A stretch of DNA of 14,888 nucleotides from an uncultured Eubacteriales bacterium (GCA_949286815.1 CASEEB010000311.1:1-14888); one strand, 5' to 3'. Shown: positions 1 through 8,288, counted from the stretch's first letter. Program-made: numbers and translations. Notes: a model not told the origin generated them from the letters alone.

Positions 1-13
1 GTAGGGTTAATGT

Positions 14-94
14 ATGTTTGGTTTTATCAGACACCAAAAAGACCGGGCAGAATATGCAGCGGAAGAAGCGCTGATTATGTTGAAATTATGGTAA
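14..94 (+). other. Possible short ORF or gene remnant
   Basis: A 26-codon frame opens at ATG 14 and ends at TAA 92, just before the terminator at 101-139. Its translation begins MFGFIRHQKDRAEYAAEEAL and ends MLKLW, which reads like an ordinary amphipathic protein C-terminus. An in-frame TAA at 8-10 separates it from anything further left, and I see no ribosome binding site. It could be a small protein, the end of a frameshifted gene, or chance; another frame (3-74) is also open from the window edge. I do not recognise a family. Confidence 0.2.
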
Positions 95-100
95 ATACAG

Positions 101-139
101 AATACCCGTCCGACATTTTTAATTTGTCGGACGGGTATT
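101..139 (+). terminator. Strong rho-independent terminator
   Basis: A perfect 15-bp inverted repeat, 101-115 pairing with 125-139, encloses a 9-nt loop. The plus-strand side is followed by GATTTTTATAT, so termination is in the plus direction. It implies a plus-strand gene ending just upstream, mostly left of the window. The minus-strand exit lacks a T run. Confidence 0.8.
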
Positions 140-190
140 GATTTTTATATGCGGAAAACGGGGAAGATCTATTTAAATATCCTGAAATAA

Positions 191-298
191 TTCGGTACAG
201 ATGGTATGTCATGTGTAGGTGGTCATGCAATATTATCCGGCACAGAAGCAATACCTATGAATTTTGAAAAAAGACTTAAACTTATTGCCAGAGCTTAA
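191..298 (+). other. Coding-like fragment, no recognised family
   Basis: An open frame of 35 codons runs from after the TAA at 188-190 to TAA 296-298, with an internal ATG at 206. The residues (for example SCVGGHAILSGTEAIPMNFE) look protein-like, but there is no ribosome binding site and the end overlaps the last 17 nt of the minus-strand PHP gene. It may be a decayed gene end or chance. Apart from the terminator and these two weak frames, nothing is seen in 1-281. Confidence 0.15.
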
Positions 299-983
299 GT
301 ATTTTTTTCTGATTTCTTTCAACGCTGTCGACAAATTCCCTAGACAAATTGCCTTTTTTAAGTCTGATTGTCGCTTCATCAAAGTTTGGATTTCTGTCGG
401 TTATATTATGAGCATCGCTTCCCAGAACAAAATCAGCCCCCTGTCCGGCGAGTTTTTCGACGGCTTTTCTGATTTTCATGGAAGAAAGAGAGTCGTTGTT
501 TATCTGATAAATGAAATTTTCATCAAGCAATTTCATCCATTTTTGCTTTGGATAACTGTCTATCACCCTGTCCAGATGGGCTATCATAATTTTGAACCCG
601 GTCACTGAAAATTCATACATGATATCGTCTATCCAGTCTTCATATATTCCCGGCATTTCAAGCATTATGATGTTTGTCCCGTCCAGCTTCATGCCGGACA
701 GATCCCACTTCATCATGTGATGTGACAGCGCGACTTCAGCCCCAAGGTGCAGTTTTGGCATACAGTCGGGCTCGTATACCGTCATGAGACGCTCAAAGGC
801 CTCCTGTCTTAATTTCAAATACTCTTCGGGGGAATGTCTGCGGCCGTAAAAATGTGACGACAGCACGCTGTGCCTGACACCTTGCGAATATAAGGTTTTG
901 AGCATTTGGGCGGACATTTGGGGGTCTTTGGAGCCGTCGTCTATTCCCGGCAGTACATGTGAGTGAAAATCAATATACTCCAT
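282..983 (-). CDS. PHP-domain protein-tyrosine phosphatase, CpsB/YwqE type
   Basis: A 233-residue protein with the layout of the CpsB/CapC/YwqE metal-dependent phosphotyrosine phosphatases. These dephosphorylate BY-kinases that control capsule and exopolysaccharide export. Visible PHP metal-ligand motifs are DFHSHVLPGIDDG at residues 5-17, SSH at 42-44 (usually TPH in this family), GAEV at 81-84, AHLDR at 135-139 and GSDAH at 188-192. The length matches the family, usually about 240 residues. The start ATG has AAGGA 9 nt upstream. It lies 51 nt downstream of the HAD hydrolase and probably shares its transcript. No BY-kinase or glycan gene is in the window, so the substrate is inferred. A general PHP phosphoesterase is the alternative. 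Confidence 0.82.
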   Translation of the reverse strand: MEYIDFHSHVLPGIDDGSKDPQMSAQMLKTLYSQGVRHSVLSSHFYGRRHSPEEYLKLRQEAFERLMTVYEPDCMPKLHLGAEVALSHHMMKWDLSGMKLDGTNIIMLEMPGIYEDWIDDIMYEFSVTGFKIMIAHLDRVIDSYPKQKWMKLLDENFIYQINNDSLSSMKIRKAVEKLAGQGADFVLGSDAHNITDRNPNFDEATIRLKKGNLSREFVDSVERNQKKILKLWQ

Positions 984-1034
984 ATGTTTTTATCCTTCCG
1001 TTCTGTAATGCGGTATATTTATACAATTATCTGG

Positions 1035-1667
1035 TCAAATATAGTTCAGTATTTCCGATATGTCGTTGACCACCGGTAATTTTCTTGATATCAGTTTGTC
1101 GCCGGATTGATGACCTCCGGAAAAAAGTATGCAGTCGCATTCGGCCTCATGCGCGGATTCGGCGTCATGTATAGTGTCTCCGATAAACAGGGCTTTCGCG
1201 CAAGGATTATTTTTCCGCCAAGCGCGGGCAATCTCGGTCTTGCCGGCGGCGTGTATATTGTCCAGACCCATGACGGTTCCGAAAAAATGTCTTATCTTGA
1301 ATTTTGCAAGCTGATTTTCAAGCATCTTTTCGTCGCCGGCGGAAATAATGTCCTGAGTAATTCCTTTTTTGCTTATTGAAAACAGTGTTTCATATAAATT
1401 TTCGGTAAGCTTTGCGCGGGAAAAATTTTTTTCATATAAATTTATCCATGTTTTTGCTAATTCCTCGTACGGTTCTTTTGAAAAATCAAAACCGAGCCGT
1501 CTGTAATAATCAATTACCGGAAAATCAAAAATACGCCGATAAGCCTCAATGTCCGAAATTGTTTCCAGTTTTCTCTGAGAAAGCATTTCATTCACACTGT
1601 CAATGCAGATTTGCATATCCGAAAGTATAGTTCCGTTGAAGTCCCAGATTACATGGGTATAGTTCAT
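1035..1667 (-). CDS. HAD superfamily hydrolase, phosphatase-like
   Basis: A 210-residue haloacid dehalogenase-fold protein. Motif I is WDFNGT at residues 8-13, with nucleophile Asp9; the second Asp usual in DxD is Asn11. Motif II is Ser109 in IISAG, motif III Lys143 in AGKTE, and motif IV GDTIHD at 163-168. Residues from about 16 to 85 would form the helical cap of the phosphoglycolate phosphatase/beta-phosphoglucomutase-like group. The family hydrolyses small phosphate esters; the substrate cannot be read from sequence. The start ATG has GGAG 6 nt upstream. It is the first gene of a likely two-gene unit with the PHP phosphatase. Replacement of the general acid/base Asp by Asn may slow classical phosphatase turnover, although DFNGT occurs in a recognised HAD subset. 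Confidence 0.8.
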   Translation of the reverse strand: MNYTHVIWDFNGTILSDMQICIDSVNEMLSQRKLETISDIEAYRRIFDFPVIDYYRRLGFDFSKEPYEELAKTWINLYEKNFSRAKLTENLYETLFSISKKGITQDIISAGDEKMLENQLAKFKIRHFFGTVMGLDNIHAAGKTEIARAWRKNNPCAKALFIGDTIHDAESAHEAECDCILFSGGHQSGDKLISRKLPVVNDISEILNYI

Positions 1668-1714
1668 TTTAAACTCCGTTATCTTTTTTTACACTGATTT
1701 TTTTAAATCCGCAA

Positions 1715-1749
1715 AAAACCTCTGTCAGAATCATTCCGACAGAGGTTTT
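1715..1749 (-). terminator. Rho-independent terminator of the solute-binding protein gene
   Basis: A perfect 12-bp stem, 1715-1726 pairing with 1738-1749, has an 11-nt loop. Read on the minus strand, it is followed by a T run (the complement of 1713-1718). It lies 45 nt past the stop of the solute-binding protein gene and before the HAD gene, separating the two transcripts. Confidence 0.85.
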
Positions 1750-1794
1750 GATTTTTAACCTTTAATGAAATTTATCCGACCATACTTAATCGAC

Positions 1795-3768
1795 TTAAGC
1801 GGCAGGTAAATATCCATAAGTGGTCAACCAGTTATAATATACGGTGTAGGGAGACTCACCGCTTGTATCCTCTCCGCCCTCTGCACTACTCGGATCATAC
1901 GCGTTATTGCAGTATTTATTCAGGTTAACTACAACCGGGTCATCAAAGCCGGGGAAAATAATCGTGGGATTTCTTGAAGGTCTGAGAGAATCTGCGAGTC
2001 CGTCGGTCGTCGTGTTGACAAGCGCGTCAAGCTCCTCATAGGTCTGGCACGCGTTTATTTTTTCCAAAGTCTGTTGTGACAAAATGTTAACATTTTCTAT
2101 AAGGCCGTTGTCAAGTTGTCCGTCGCTTTCGGCGAGAATATTGTCAAAGCTGAAACCGAGCAGAGGATTTATAAGCGCTTCGTTGTTCTGAAGCTTGGCG
2201 ATTTCCCAATAATTAGAGGGAAGACCTTCCTCGGGATACGCTATAAAACAGTTGCCGGTTTTTTCTATATCCATCATATAGTCGTTGTTAAGTCTGTGAA
2301 GTACGCCTTCTTCATTAATTTCATAATGCGTGCCTTCGATACCGTACTGAAGGAGATTGCGCAGCTCAGCATTGGTATTGAGCGCGGTGATTATCTTCAT
2401 GCTTCCGGAGAGATGGGAGGACAGACCATATACGCCGAACATGTTGCCGTAAAGGTCCTGCTCGTCCGCTTCGGGATATTCAACCACTATGCCGTAATAT
2501 TGTTTTCCGGTTTGCTCGTCGGTATATACGCCTTTATTTTCTTCAATAGTCTGTTTGATCGTGTAGTCGCCGGTCATAAATGAAATGGCGGCTGTCTGTC
2601 CTTCCGTGACTTCACCGTAATAGCCGTTGTATTTATATTCCATCAATTGCATAAATATTTCTCTGTATTCGGGAAGCGTAAACAGACTGTCGAAAGAAAG
2701 CACCATGTCGCCGCGGTTTCTGTATTCGGGACCCTGGTAAACCGCGCCGCATATATTGAATATGTTATCGGTGTTGTATGTATATCTGTATTCGGTTACG
2801 GGATTTCCGTCCTCGTCAATGTCGTCGCCTTGGTATTTTTCAGCATTAAGCGTCCAATACCAAACGAACAGATTCATACATTCCTCAAATGTCGCGTCTA
2901 TCGGAACGACATCGGATTCAAGTTTCTTGACATCCGCAAGGAAGTCCGCGCAGTCAAGAAGATCGGTTATATCGCTGTAATTGTAATAATACTTGTCAAA
3001 AAGCTCTTTGTCAAGCATCATATACTTGTATTCGCCGATAGCCACGTTGTTCGGAATGGCGTATGTGGTTCCGTCCACCATTACGCCTCCCAGAAGCGAC
3101 GCGGAGATAACGTCGTTTAATTTTTTGGACGAGCCGCTGAGCTCTTCATCGAGCGGCGCCAGCCATTCTTTTTCTATGTAGTCAAGGTATCTTTCGTATC
3201 CGGACAAGTAAATGATATCAACCTGATACGGTTCGGTGTCCGGGTATTTAAGCTCGGCGATACCGTAATCGTTGATAATCGTCTCTTCTTCGACTTCTCC
3301 GGTTTCCTCTTCCTCGTCGCTGCCCCAGTCTCTGAATCTCTCGTATTCGGGATGGTCTTTGTAAAACTGGTTTGTTATTGCGACTTCATCGGTGATTCCC
3401 TGAGCCTGAGCGTCTCTGATCGCCTGCCTGAGCGCTCTTTGAACTTCCTCATACAGCTCCTGCTCCTCCACAGACATGTTTATGGATTCCTCAAGCGCCT
3501 GGTAATACTCGTCTTCCGTGTAGAACTGAATATCGACATTTATTTTATATTTTGACTTGGTAATTTTGGTGAACGCCTCTTCCACGGCATTCATAGCTTC
3601 CTCGGTTGTCCTTTCATCAGTAATGACCCACATCGTTACGGTCTGAGCGCCTTCGACTTCGGCAGGTTCGATTTCATCGTCTTCACCGTTTGAATTTGAA
3701 CAACCGGCAAGAAGAACAGACAAAACCATGACAACGCCGAGGGTCATACACAACAGCCTTTTCTTCAT
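1795..3768 (-). CDS. Extracellular solute-binding lipoprotein (ABC-type, family 1-like)
   Basis: A 657-residue lipoprotein. The start at 3768 is chosen because AGGAGGA (3774-3780) lies 5 nt upstream and the product opens with a signal peptide MKKRLLCMTLG and lipobox LAGC, Cys23. The frame stays open for 18 codons upstream but lacks a site. After an acidic linker, VTMWVITDERTTEEAMNAVE starts the first alpha/beta lobe. PYQVDIIYLSGYERYLDYIE (about residues 181-200) is the second core segment, typical of sugar/oligosaccharide binders. Between them, about residues 94-172, is a highly charged, probably helical insert with an EEEETGEVEEE stretch. This helps explain a length above the usual 420-550. 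No permease or ATPase gene adjoins it, so it is an orphan; the ligand is unknown. Confidence 0.83.
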   Translation of the reverse strand: MKKRLLCMTLGVVMVLSVLLAGCSNSNGEDDEIEPAEVEGAQTVTMWVITDERTTEEAMNAVEEAFTKITKSKYKINVDIQFYTEDEYYQALEESINMSVEEQELYEEVQRALRQAIRDAQAQGITDEVAITNQFYKDHPEYERFRDWGSDEEEETGEVEEETIINDYGIAELKYPDTEPYQVDIIYLSGYERYLDYIEKEWLAPLDEELSGSSKKLNDVISASLLGGVMVDGTTYAIPNNVAIGEYKYMMLDKELFDKYYYNYSDITDLLDCADFLADVKKLESDVVPIDATFEECMNLFVWYWTLNAEKYQGDDIDEDGNPVTEYRYTYNTDNIFNICGAVYQGPEYRNRGDMVLSFDSLFTLPEYREIFMQLMEYKYNGYYGEVTEGQTAAISFMTGDYTIKQTIEENKGVYTDEQTGKQYYGIVVEYPEADEQDLYGNMFGVYGLSSHLSGSMKIITALNTNAELRNLLQYGIEGTHYEINEEGVLHRLNNDYMMDIEKTGNCFIAYPEEGLPSNYWEIAKLQNNEALINPLLGFSFDNILAESDGQLDNGLIENVNILSQQTLEKINACQTYEELDALVNTTTDGLADSLRPSRNPTIIFPGFDDPVVVNLNKYCNNAYDPSSAEGGEDTSGESPYTVYYNWLTTYGYLPAA

Positions 3769-3841
3769 AGGTATCCTCCTTTTGATATCAATCCGGGAGC
3801 AACCGAAAAAAATGATTGGCACCGGATTTTAATGCTATACT

Positions 3842-3870
3842 ATTTTACAACAAAAATTCCTTTTTGTCAA
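3842..3870 (-). promoter_or_regulatory. Sigma-A promoter of the solute-binding protein gene
   Basis: On the minus strand a perfect -35 TTGACA (complement of 3865-3870) is followed after 17 nt by TAAAAT (complement of 3842-3847). Transcription would start near 3835, giving a leader of about 67 nt before the ATG at 3768. It is one of the two best promoters in the window. Confidence 0.8.
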
Positions 3871-4024
3871 GCCTGTTTTTTTGAACCGGAATTTACTCAA
3901 TCGTCACATATCGCGCGGTGTTCACTTTGCTGTCACCCTGACTCATCATTATTTACAAACTCAAATCGGAAAAATTGTGCATAAAGCATATAGGATTGTG
4001 TGTTTTACACATTTTTGAAACTTA

Positions 4025-4061
4025 AAATTTGTAATATTCAGCCCAAAAATATTTACAATTT
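4025..4061 (-). terminator. Weak AT-rich terminator candidate after rpoD
   Basis: Just past the rpoD stop, 4025-4038 and 4048-4061 can pair over about 13 A/T-rich base pairs with two single-nucleotide bulges, and the minus strand exits into TTTTAAG. Low stem stability makes this only a candidate. Confidence 0.35.
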
Positions 4062-4062
4062 A

Positions 4063-5175
4063 TCAATCCAGAAATCCTTTGAGATGTCTTGCTCTGCTGG
4101 GATGGCGAAGCTTACGCAGGGCTTTGGCTTCGATCTGGCGTATGCGCTCCCTTGTGATGTCAAACTCTTTACCCACTTCTTCAAGAGTTCTGGTTCTTCC
4201 GTCATAAAGACCGAATCTGAGCTTAATTACATGTTCCTCTCTCGGAGTTAGAGTATGGAGCTCTCTCTCGATGACTTCTCTGAGAATGGTTGACGCGGCG
4301 GCGTCCGCGGGCGCGGGAGTGTCGTCGTCCGGGATAAAGTCTCCGAGATGGCTGTCTTCTTCTTCGCCTATAGGGGTTTCAAGCGAAACCGGGTCTTGGG
4401 ATATTTTAAGAATTTCTCTTACCTTGTCCGCGCTCATACCGATTTTTTCGCCGATTTCTTCCGCGGTAGGTTCTCTGCCCAGTTCCTGGAGCATCTGTCT
4501 TGAATACCTGGTGACCTTATGAATGGTTTCGACCATGTGTACGGGGATCCTGATTGTTCTCGCCTGATCCGCTATGGCTCTCGTTATAGCCTGACGTATC
4601 CACCATGTGGCGTATGTGGAAAATTTATATCCCTTTTGATAATCAAATTTTTCCACCGCTTTCATAAGTCCGAGGTTGCCCTCCTGAATAAGGTCAAGAA
4701 AAAACATTCCTCTTGCCAGATATCTTTTGGCGATACTTACAACAAGCCTGAGATTGGATTCCACGAGACGGTTCTTTGCGTCTTCGTCTCCTTTTGCCAT
4801 TTTTTCGGCGAGGACTTTTTCCTCTTCGGAATCAAGCAGGGGAATCCTTCCTATCTCTTTTAAGTACTGCCTTACGGGATCGTCAATTGCGAATCCTTCC
4901 TGTTCGAGTATCCTCTCCATGTTTTCGCCGGTTCCGAATCTTGATACTTCATTCTGTATCTCTTCTATTTCGGAATTTGACAAATCGCCGGGGAAAGCTA
5001 TGCCGTTGTCCTCAAGAGTTTCGTATAACTTGTCCATGCTGTCGATGTCATAATTCATTTCTTCAAGCGCTTCGTCAAGGTCTTCGTCCGACAGTCCGTT
5101 CTTTTTGCCTTTTTCAATCAGATCCTCGACTTTATTGATCTTTTCATCCGGCATTTCGTTTTTTTCTTCTGACAT
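4063..5175 (-). CDS. rpoD: RNA polymerase primary sigma factor (sigma-70/sigma-A)
   Basis: A 370-residue housekeeping sigma factor that directs core RNA polymerase to -35/-10 promoters. The acidic N-terminus (residues 1-95) is region 1.1-like. Region 1.2 begins at DDPVRQYLKEIG (98-109). Region 2 contains SNLRLVVSIAKRY and DLIQEGNLGLMKAVEKFDY (161-179), then the -10-reading YKFSTYATWWIRQAI (183-197). Region 3 has PVHMVETI. Region 4.2, the -35-binding helix-turn-helix, is LEEVGKEFDITRERIRQIEA (331-350). Length and motifs match Firmicutes SigA. The ATG has a GAAAGGA-type site upstream. It follows dnaG by 206 nt on the same strand, the conserved dnaG-rpoD order. Confidence 0.97.
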   Translation of the reverse strand: MSEEKNEMPDEKINKVEDLIEKGKKNGLSDEDLDEALEEMNYDIDSMDKLYETLEDNGIAFPGDLSNSEIEEIQNEVSRFGTGENMERILEQEGFAIDDPVRQYLKEIGRIPLLDSEEEKVLAEKMAKGDEDAKNRLVESNLRLVVSIAKRYLARGMFFLDLIQEGNLGLMKAVEKFDYQKGYKFSTYATWWIRQAITRAIADQARTIRIPVHMVETIHKVTRYSRQMLQELGREPTAEEIGEKIGMSADKVREILKISQDPVSLETPIGEEEDSHLGDFIPDDDTPAPADAAASTILREVIERELHTLTPREEHVIKLRFGLYDGRTRTLEEVGKEFDITRERIRQIEAKALRKLRHPSRARHLKGFLD

Positions 5176-5349
5176 TATATGTTTTCCTTTCTGTTCCGTA
5201 TAACCAAAGCTTCTTTGTTAAACGTCTTGATTTTATATGTCTGTGATTTTTATATGTTTCCGCAATTTTTTGCGCCGCGATAATCTTTCCTGAATTATTG
5301 TTTGTGATTTATAAAGAAATATTCATTAAAATCCCCCGATAATCGGATT

Positions 5350-5379
5350 CATATAATAAAAATGAAACAATTCAAGCAA
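5350..5379 (-). promoter_or_regulatory. Candidate promoter in front of rpoD
   Basis: On the minus strand, TTGCTT (complement of 5374-5379) and TATATG (complement of 5350-5355) are separated by 18 nt, just past the dnaG stop codon. The match is moderate. Together with a 206-nt gap this suggests rpoD can be expressed apart from dnaG, but cotranscription is equally possible because no terminator is visible between them. Confidence 0.3.
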
Positions 5380-5381
5380 AT

Positions 5382-7169
5382 TTACACATTTGTGTTTTTG
5401 TCTTTAGCGGCTCTTTTGCTTTCAATTAATTTTTGTATTTCATTGATGCTGTCTTTGTTTTCCGAGGCGGCAGCTATGCTTTTTTCCTTTTTCAGAGCTT
5501 CTATACATTCCTCAAGTACATTACTGCCGTTTTCGGTGAGCATTTTCCGCTTTACTTCCATGCTTTGAATGCGTCCCATTTCATCAGGAGTGAAGAATTG
5601 TCCGAGCAGCGACATACTGAAGCTATCGTTTTTCTGACACTCAATTGTTTTTTCAAAGACCCTGCGGTTGAATTCCGATATAAAGTCTTCTCCGGAAATT
5701 TCGTATTTTCCTGTGATTACACCGGTCCGGTATTCTTCGTATATCAACAAAAGTCCGATGATGGTCTCCTCGGCGGCAACCGCTCTCCTGTTTATTGCGG
5801 TATACGTGTTTATCCTGTCTTTAATTCCCATGGCGTTCATTTTCGCTTCGCTGCTTTCCTTTTTTCGGAATATATTTATCTTTTTCTTCCTTGCTTTTTC
5901 GACATCGTTTTTCAATCCTTCCGCGCTTATGCGAAGCATCTGTGCCACGGACGATATATAAACGTCTCTTTCGACTTCGGACCAGATGTCCGAAATATAT
6001 TCGCAGAATTCTTCCGCCGCCTTGACTTTATCCGACGGCTTTGATATATCGTATTTGGACAGAATCGTTTCCGATTTGAACTCAAATCCCGTGCGGCTTT
6101 TTGAAAGCAGGCGCCTGAATTCATCCGCACCGAACTTTTTTATATATTCGTCCGGGTCCTTCGCCCCCTCTATTTTGAGTATTTTGGCTTCAAGCCCGAT
6201 ATTTGAGAACATCTCCGTGGCTCTGTTAGCCGCTTTCTGCCCGGCACCGTCTGAGTCATAAGATATTATGACCTCTTTTGTGTATTTGGCCATTATTCTT
6301 GACTGTTCAGCCGTCAGAGCGGTCCCGAGTGTGGCGACCGCGTTTTCAAATCCCGCCGCGTGAAGCGCGATTACATCCATGTATCCCTCGCACAGAATCA
6401 ACTGCTCGGAACAATGGCGTCTTGCGAAATTCAGCGCAAACAGATTTTTGCTCTTTTTAAACGCCGCCGTGTCCGATGAATTAAGGTATTTGGGTTTTGA
6501 GTCATCCATAACCCTGCCTCCGAAAGCGATAACATTGCCGGAGGTGTCTATTATCGGAAACATGATTCTGTTCCGGAAATAGTCGTATACTTTGCCGGTC
6601 TTTTGGCTTTTTCCGCACAGAAACGCCCTTACAAGCTCATCGTCTTTATACCCGAGACCTTTCATGTGTTCCGTAAGTCCCCGGAATCCGTCCGGAGCGA
6701 AGCCCAAACCGAAATGCTTTATGACCGCCTCGGACAGTTTTCTTTCTCTGACAAGGTAATCCATCCCGTTTTTCCCGATATTTGAATCGAAAAGACAGGC
6801 TCTGAAATATTTGGCGGCGGCAAGGTTCATTTCAAGGACTTTTTTGCGTTCCGAATTGGTTTTGTCGGTATCGTTGTCAAAAGAGAGCCGTAAACCGGTC
6901 CTGGCGGCAAGAAACTCAAGCGCCGGAATATATTCGAGATTTTCCGACTTCATGATGAAAGTGATCGCGTCCCCGCCCGCCCCGCATCCGAAGCAATAAA
7001 AGCTTTGTGAAGCCGGAAATACCGTGAACGACGGGGTTTTTTCACTGTGAAACGGGCAGAGCCCGTTGAAATTGGAGCCCGCGCGTTTCAGGTTTACATA
7101 TGACGATATAAGATCAACGATATCGTTTCTTGATATTATGTCTTCGATTATTTCTCTCGGAATCGTCAT
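5382..7169 (-). CDS. dnaG: DNA primase
   Basis: A 595-residue bacterial primase that synthesises RNA primers at the replication fork. The N-terminal CHC2 zinc ribbon uses Cys38, His41, Cys59 and Cys62 (CPFH and CFGC). The catalytic RNA polymerase core includes FRNRIMFPI, and FGGRVMDDSKPKYLNS follows. The TOPRIM fold shows the acidic residue in CEGYMDV (Glu261) and the DSD pair in ISYDSDGAG (305-307). The charged C-terminal third is the helicase-interaction region. The start at 7169 is preferred: it overlaps the dGTPase stop as ATGA and has GGAGG 5 nt upstream, whereas the ATG 12 nt earlier has no ribosome binding site. Translation is therefore probably coupled to dgt. Confidence 0.97.
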   Translation of the reverse strand: MTIPREIIEDIISRNDIVDLISSYVNLKRAGSNFNGLCPFHSEKTPSFTVFPASQSFYCFGCGAGGDAITFIMKSENLEYIPALEFLAARTGLRLSFDNDTDKTNSERKKVLEMNLAAAKYFRACLFDSNIGKNGMDYLVRERKLSEAVIKHFGLGFAPDGFRGLTEHMKGLGYKDDELVRAFLCGKSQKTGKVYDYFRNRIMFPIIDTSGNVIAFGGRVMDDSKPKYLNSSDTAAFKKSKNLFALNFARRHCSEQLILCEGYMDVIALHAAGFENAVATLGTALTAEQSRIMAKYTKEVIISYDSDGAGQKAANRATEMFSNIGLEAKILKIEGAKDPDEYIKKFGADEFRRLLSKSRTGFEFKSETILSKYDISKPSDKVKAAEEFCEYISDIWSEVERDVYISSVAQMLRISAEGLKNDVEKARKKKINIFRKKESSEAKMNAMGIKDRINTYTAINRRAVAAEETIIGLLLIYEEYRTGVITGKYEISGEDFISEFNRRVFEKTIECQKNDSFSMSLLGQFFTPDEMGRIQSMEVKRKMLTENGSNVLEECIEALKKEKSIAAASENKDSINEIQKLIESKRAAKDKNTNV

Positions 7170-8212
7170 TTTCCCCTCCATATTTTGGGAATAAACAACT
7201 CGCTGTAAAGGTCAATGGCGTATCTGTCGGTCATCCCGGAGACAAAATCGCAGACGCAGCGCTCAATCGGTTCATTCTCGGTGTTTTTGTAATAAAACTC
7301 GGGCATTTTATCGGGATGCGCCACAAAGTACTCGTAAAGCTTAATAAGCAGCTCCTTGGCTTTGCTGTCTTCGCTTTTTGCCTCTTTATTCAGATATACC
7401 CGTTCAAATAAAAAATTTCTCAGCTTTTCCGTGGCTTTCCCCACTTCCTCGGTCATCGCGATATAAGGCTTTTCCGTGCTGGCGTCAATTACGGAGGTTA
7501 CCATTGTGTTTATCCTCTCGCTGTGACCGCGTCCCAGGACATCTATTATGTCGGAGGGTATATCGTCTACCGAGAGAATTCCCGCTCTGCAAGCGTCGTC
7601 AATGTCGTGATTTATGTAAGCTATTCTGTCCGCGAACTTTACGATTACGCCTTCAAGCGTGGAGGCAAGGTTCTTTCCGGTATGATTCACTATTCCGTCC
7701 CTGACTTCCCAGGTTAGATTCAGACCCTCGCCGTCGTTTTCCAGCTTTTCCACGACACGAAGACTTTGCCTGTAGTGAGTGAAATCGGGGGAATAGCACA
7801 TCTGCAACGCGGATTCTCCCGCGTGACCGAAAGGAGTGTGTCCGAGGTCATGTCCCAACGCCGCCGCCTCGGTCAGGTCTTCGTTGAGCCTCAGAGCCCT
7901 TGCTATTATTCGGGCAACCTGAGTCACCTCAAGCGTGTGAGTAAGTCTTGTACGGTAGTGGTCTCCGACCGGAGCCAGAAATACCTGAGTTTTGTTCATC
8001 AGGCGTCGGAAAGACTGGGAGTGTATTATCCGGTCTCTGTCTCTCTGAAATTCCGTGCGGTTTTTGCACGGGATATACGGATGCTCTCTGCCGCGCGTAT
8101 TGCATGTCAGAAAAGCGAAGCGTGACAGATTTTCTTTCTCTCTTTCGAGAAATACGTCACAGATATTTTTTTCGGACTTTTCGGATATATCTTTGTTACT
8201 TTTTTCTGTCAT
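7166..8212 (-). CDS. dgt: Deoxyguanosinetriphosphate triphosphohydrolase-like protein
   Basis: A 348-residue HD-domain dNTP triphosphohydrolase-like protein. Members cleave dNTPs to deoxynucleosides and tripolyphosphate and so affect precursor pools. Seen here are NRTEFQRDRDRIIHSQSFRR, RTRLTHTLEV with the first metal His (His92), GHDLGHTPFGH carrying the HD pair (121-122), and the late Asp in YINHDIDDA (about 202-203). Length is normal for the shorter Firmicutes type. The start is the ATG at 8212; a TTG directly before it lies 7 nt from AAAGGA and cannot be excluded. The stop overlaps the dnaG start by ATGA, and dgt next to dnaG is common in clostridia. Substrate preference (dGTP or other) is not visible. 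Confidence 0.92.
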   Translation of the reverse strand: MTEKSNKDISEKSEKNICDVFLEREKENLSRFAFLTCNTRGREHPYIPCKNRTEFQRDRDRIIHSQSFRRLMNKTQVFLAPVGDHYRTRLTHTLEVTQVARIIARALRLNEDLTEAAALGHDLGHTPFGHAGESALQMCYSPDFTHYRQSLRVVEKLENDGEGLNLTWEVRDGIVNHTGKNLASTLEGVIVKFADRIAYINHDIDDACRAGILSVDDIPSDIIDVLGRGHSERINTMVTSVIDASTEKPYIAMTEEVGKATEKLRNFLFERVYLNKEAKSEDSKAKELLIKLYEYFVAHPDKMPEFYYKNTENEPIERCVCDFVSGMTDRYAIDLYSELFIPKIWRGK

Positions 8213-8265
8213 CAATTATAGATCCTTTCCGGACAAATATAAATTGCTGAACATAAATGCGCTTT

Positions 8266-8288
8266 AAGGGTTGTTAAACAATTCCCTT
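8266..8288. other. Small dyad upstream of the dgt-dnaG unit
   Basis: AAGGGTTG (8266-8273) can pair with CAA (79-81) and CCCTT (84-88) around a TTAAA loop with a 2-nt bulge, giving 8 bp. It lies about 55 nt upstream of the dgt start with no T run on either side. An operator or chance are both possible. No convincing promoter was found in 8216-8374. Confidence 0.2.

Noticed and set aside
2116..3120. Long plus-strand frames opposite the solute-binding protein gene.
   Set aside because: They are antisense shadows of a gene with signal peptide, lipobox, promoter and terminator of its own.
3928..3941. TGTCACCCTGA shared with the end of the repeat array near 11089.
   Set aside because: An 11-nt match without shared flanks; too short to call a repeat from this window alone.
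3997..4011. TGTGT/ACACA dyad followed by TTTTT as a plus-strand terminator.
   Set aside because: A 5-bp stem is too weak, and no plus-strand gene precedes it.
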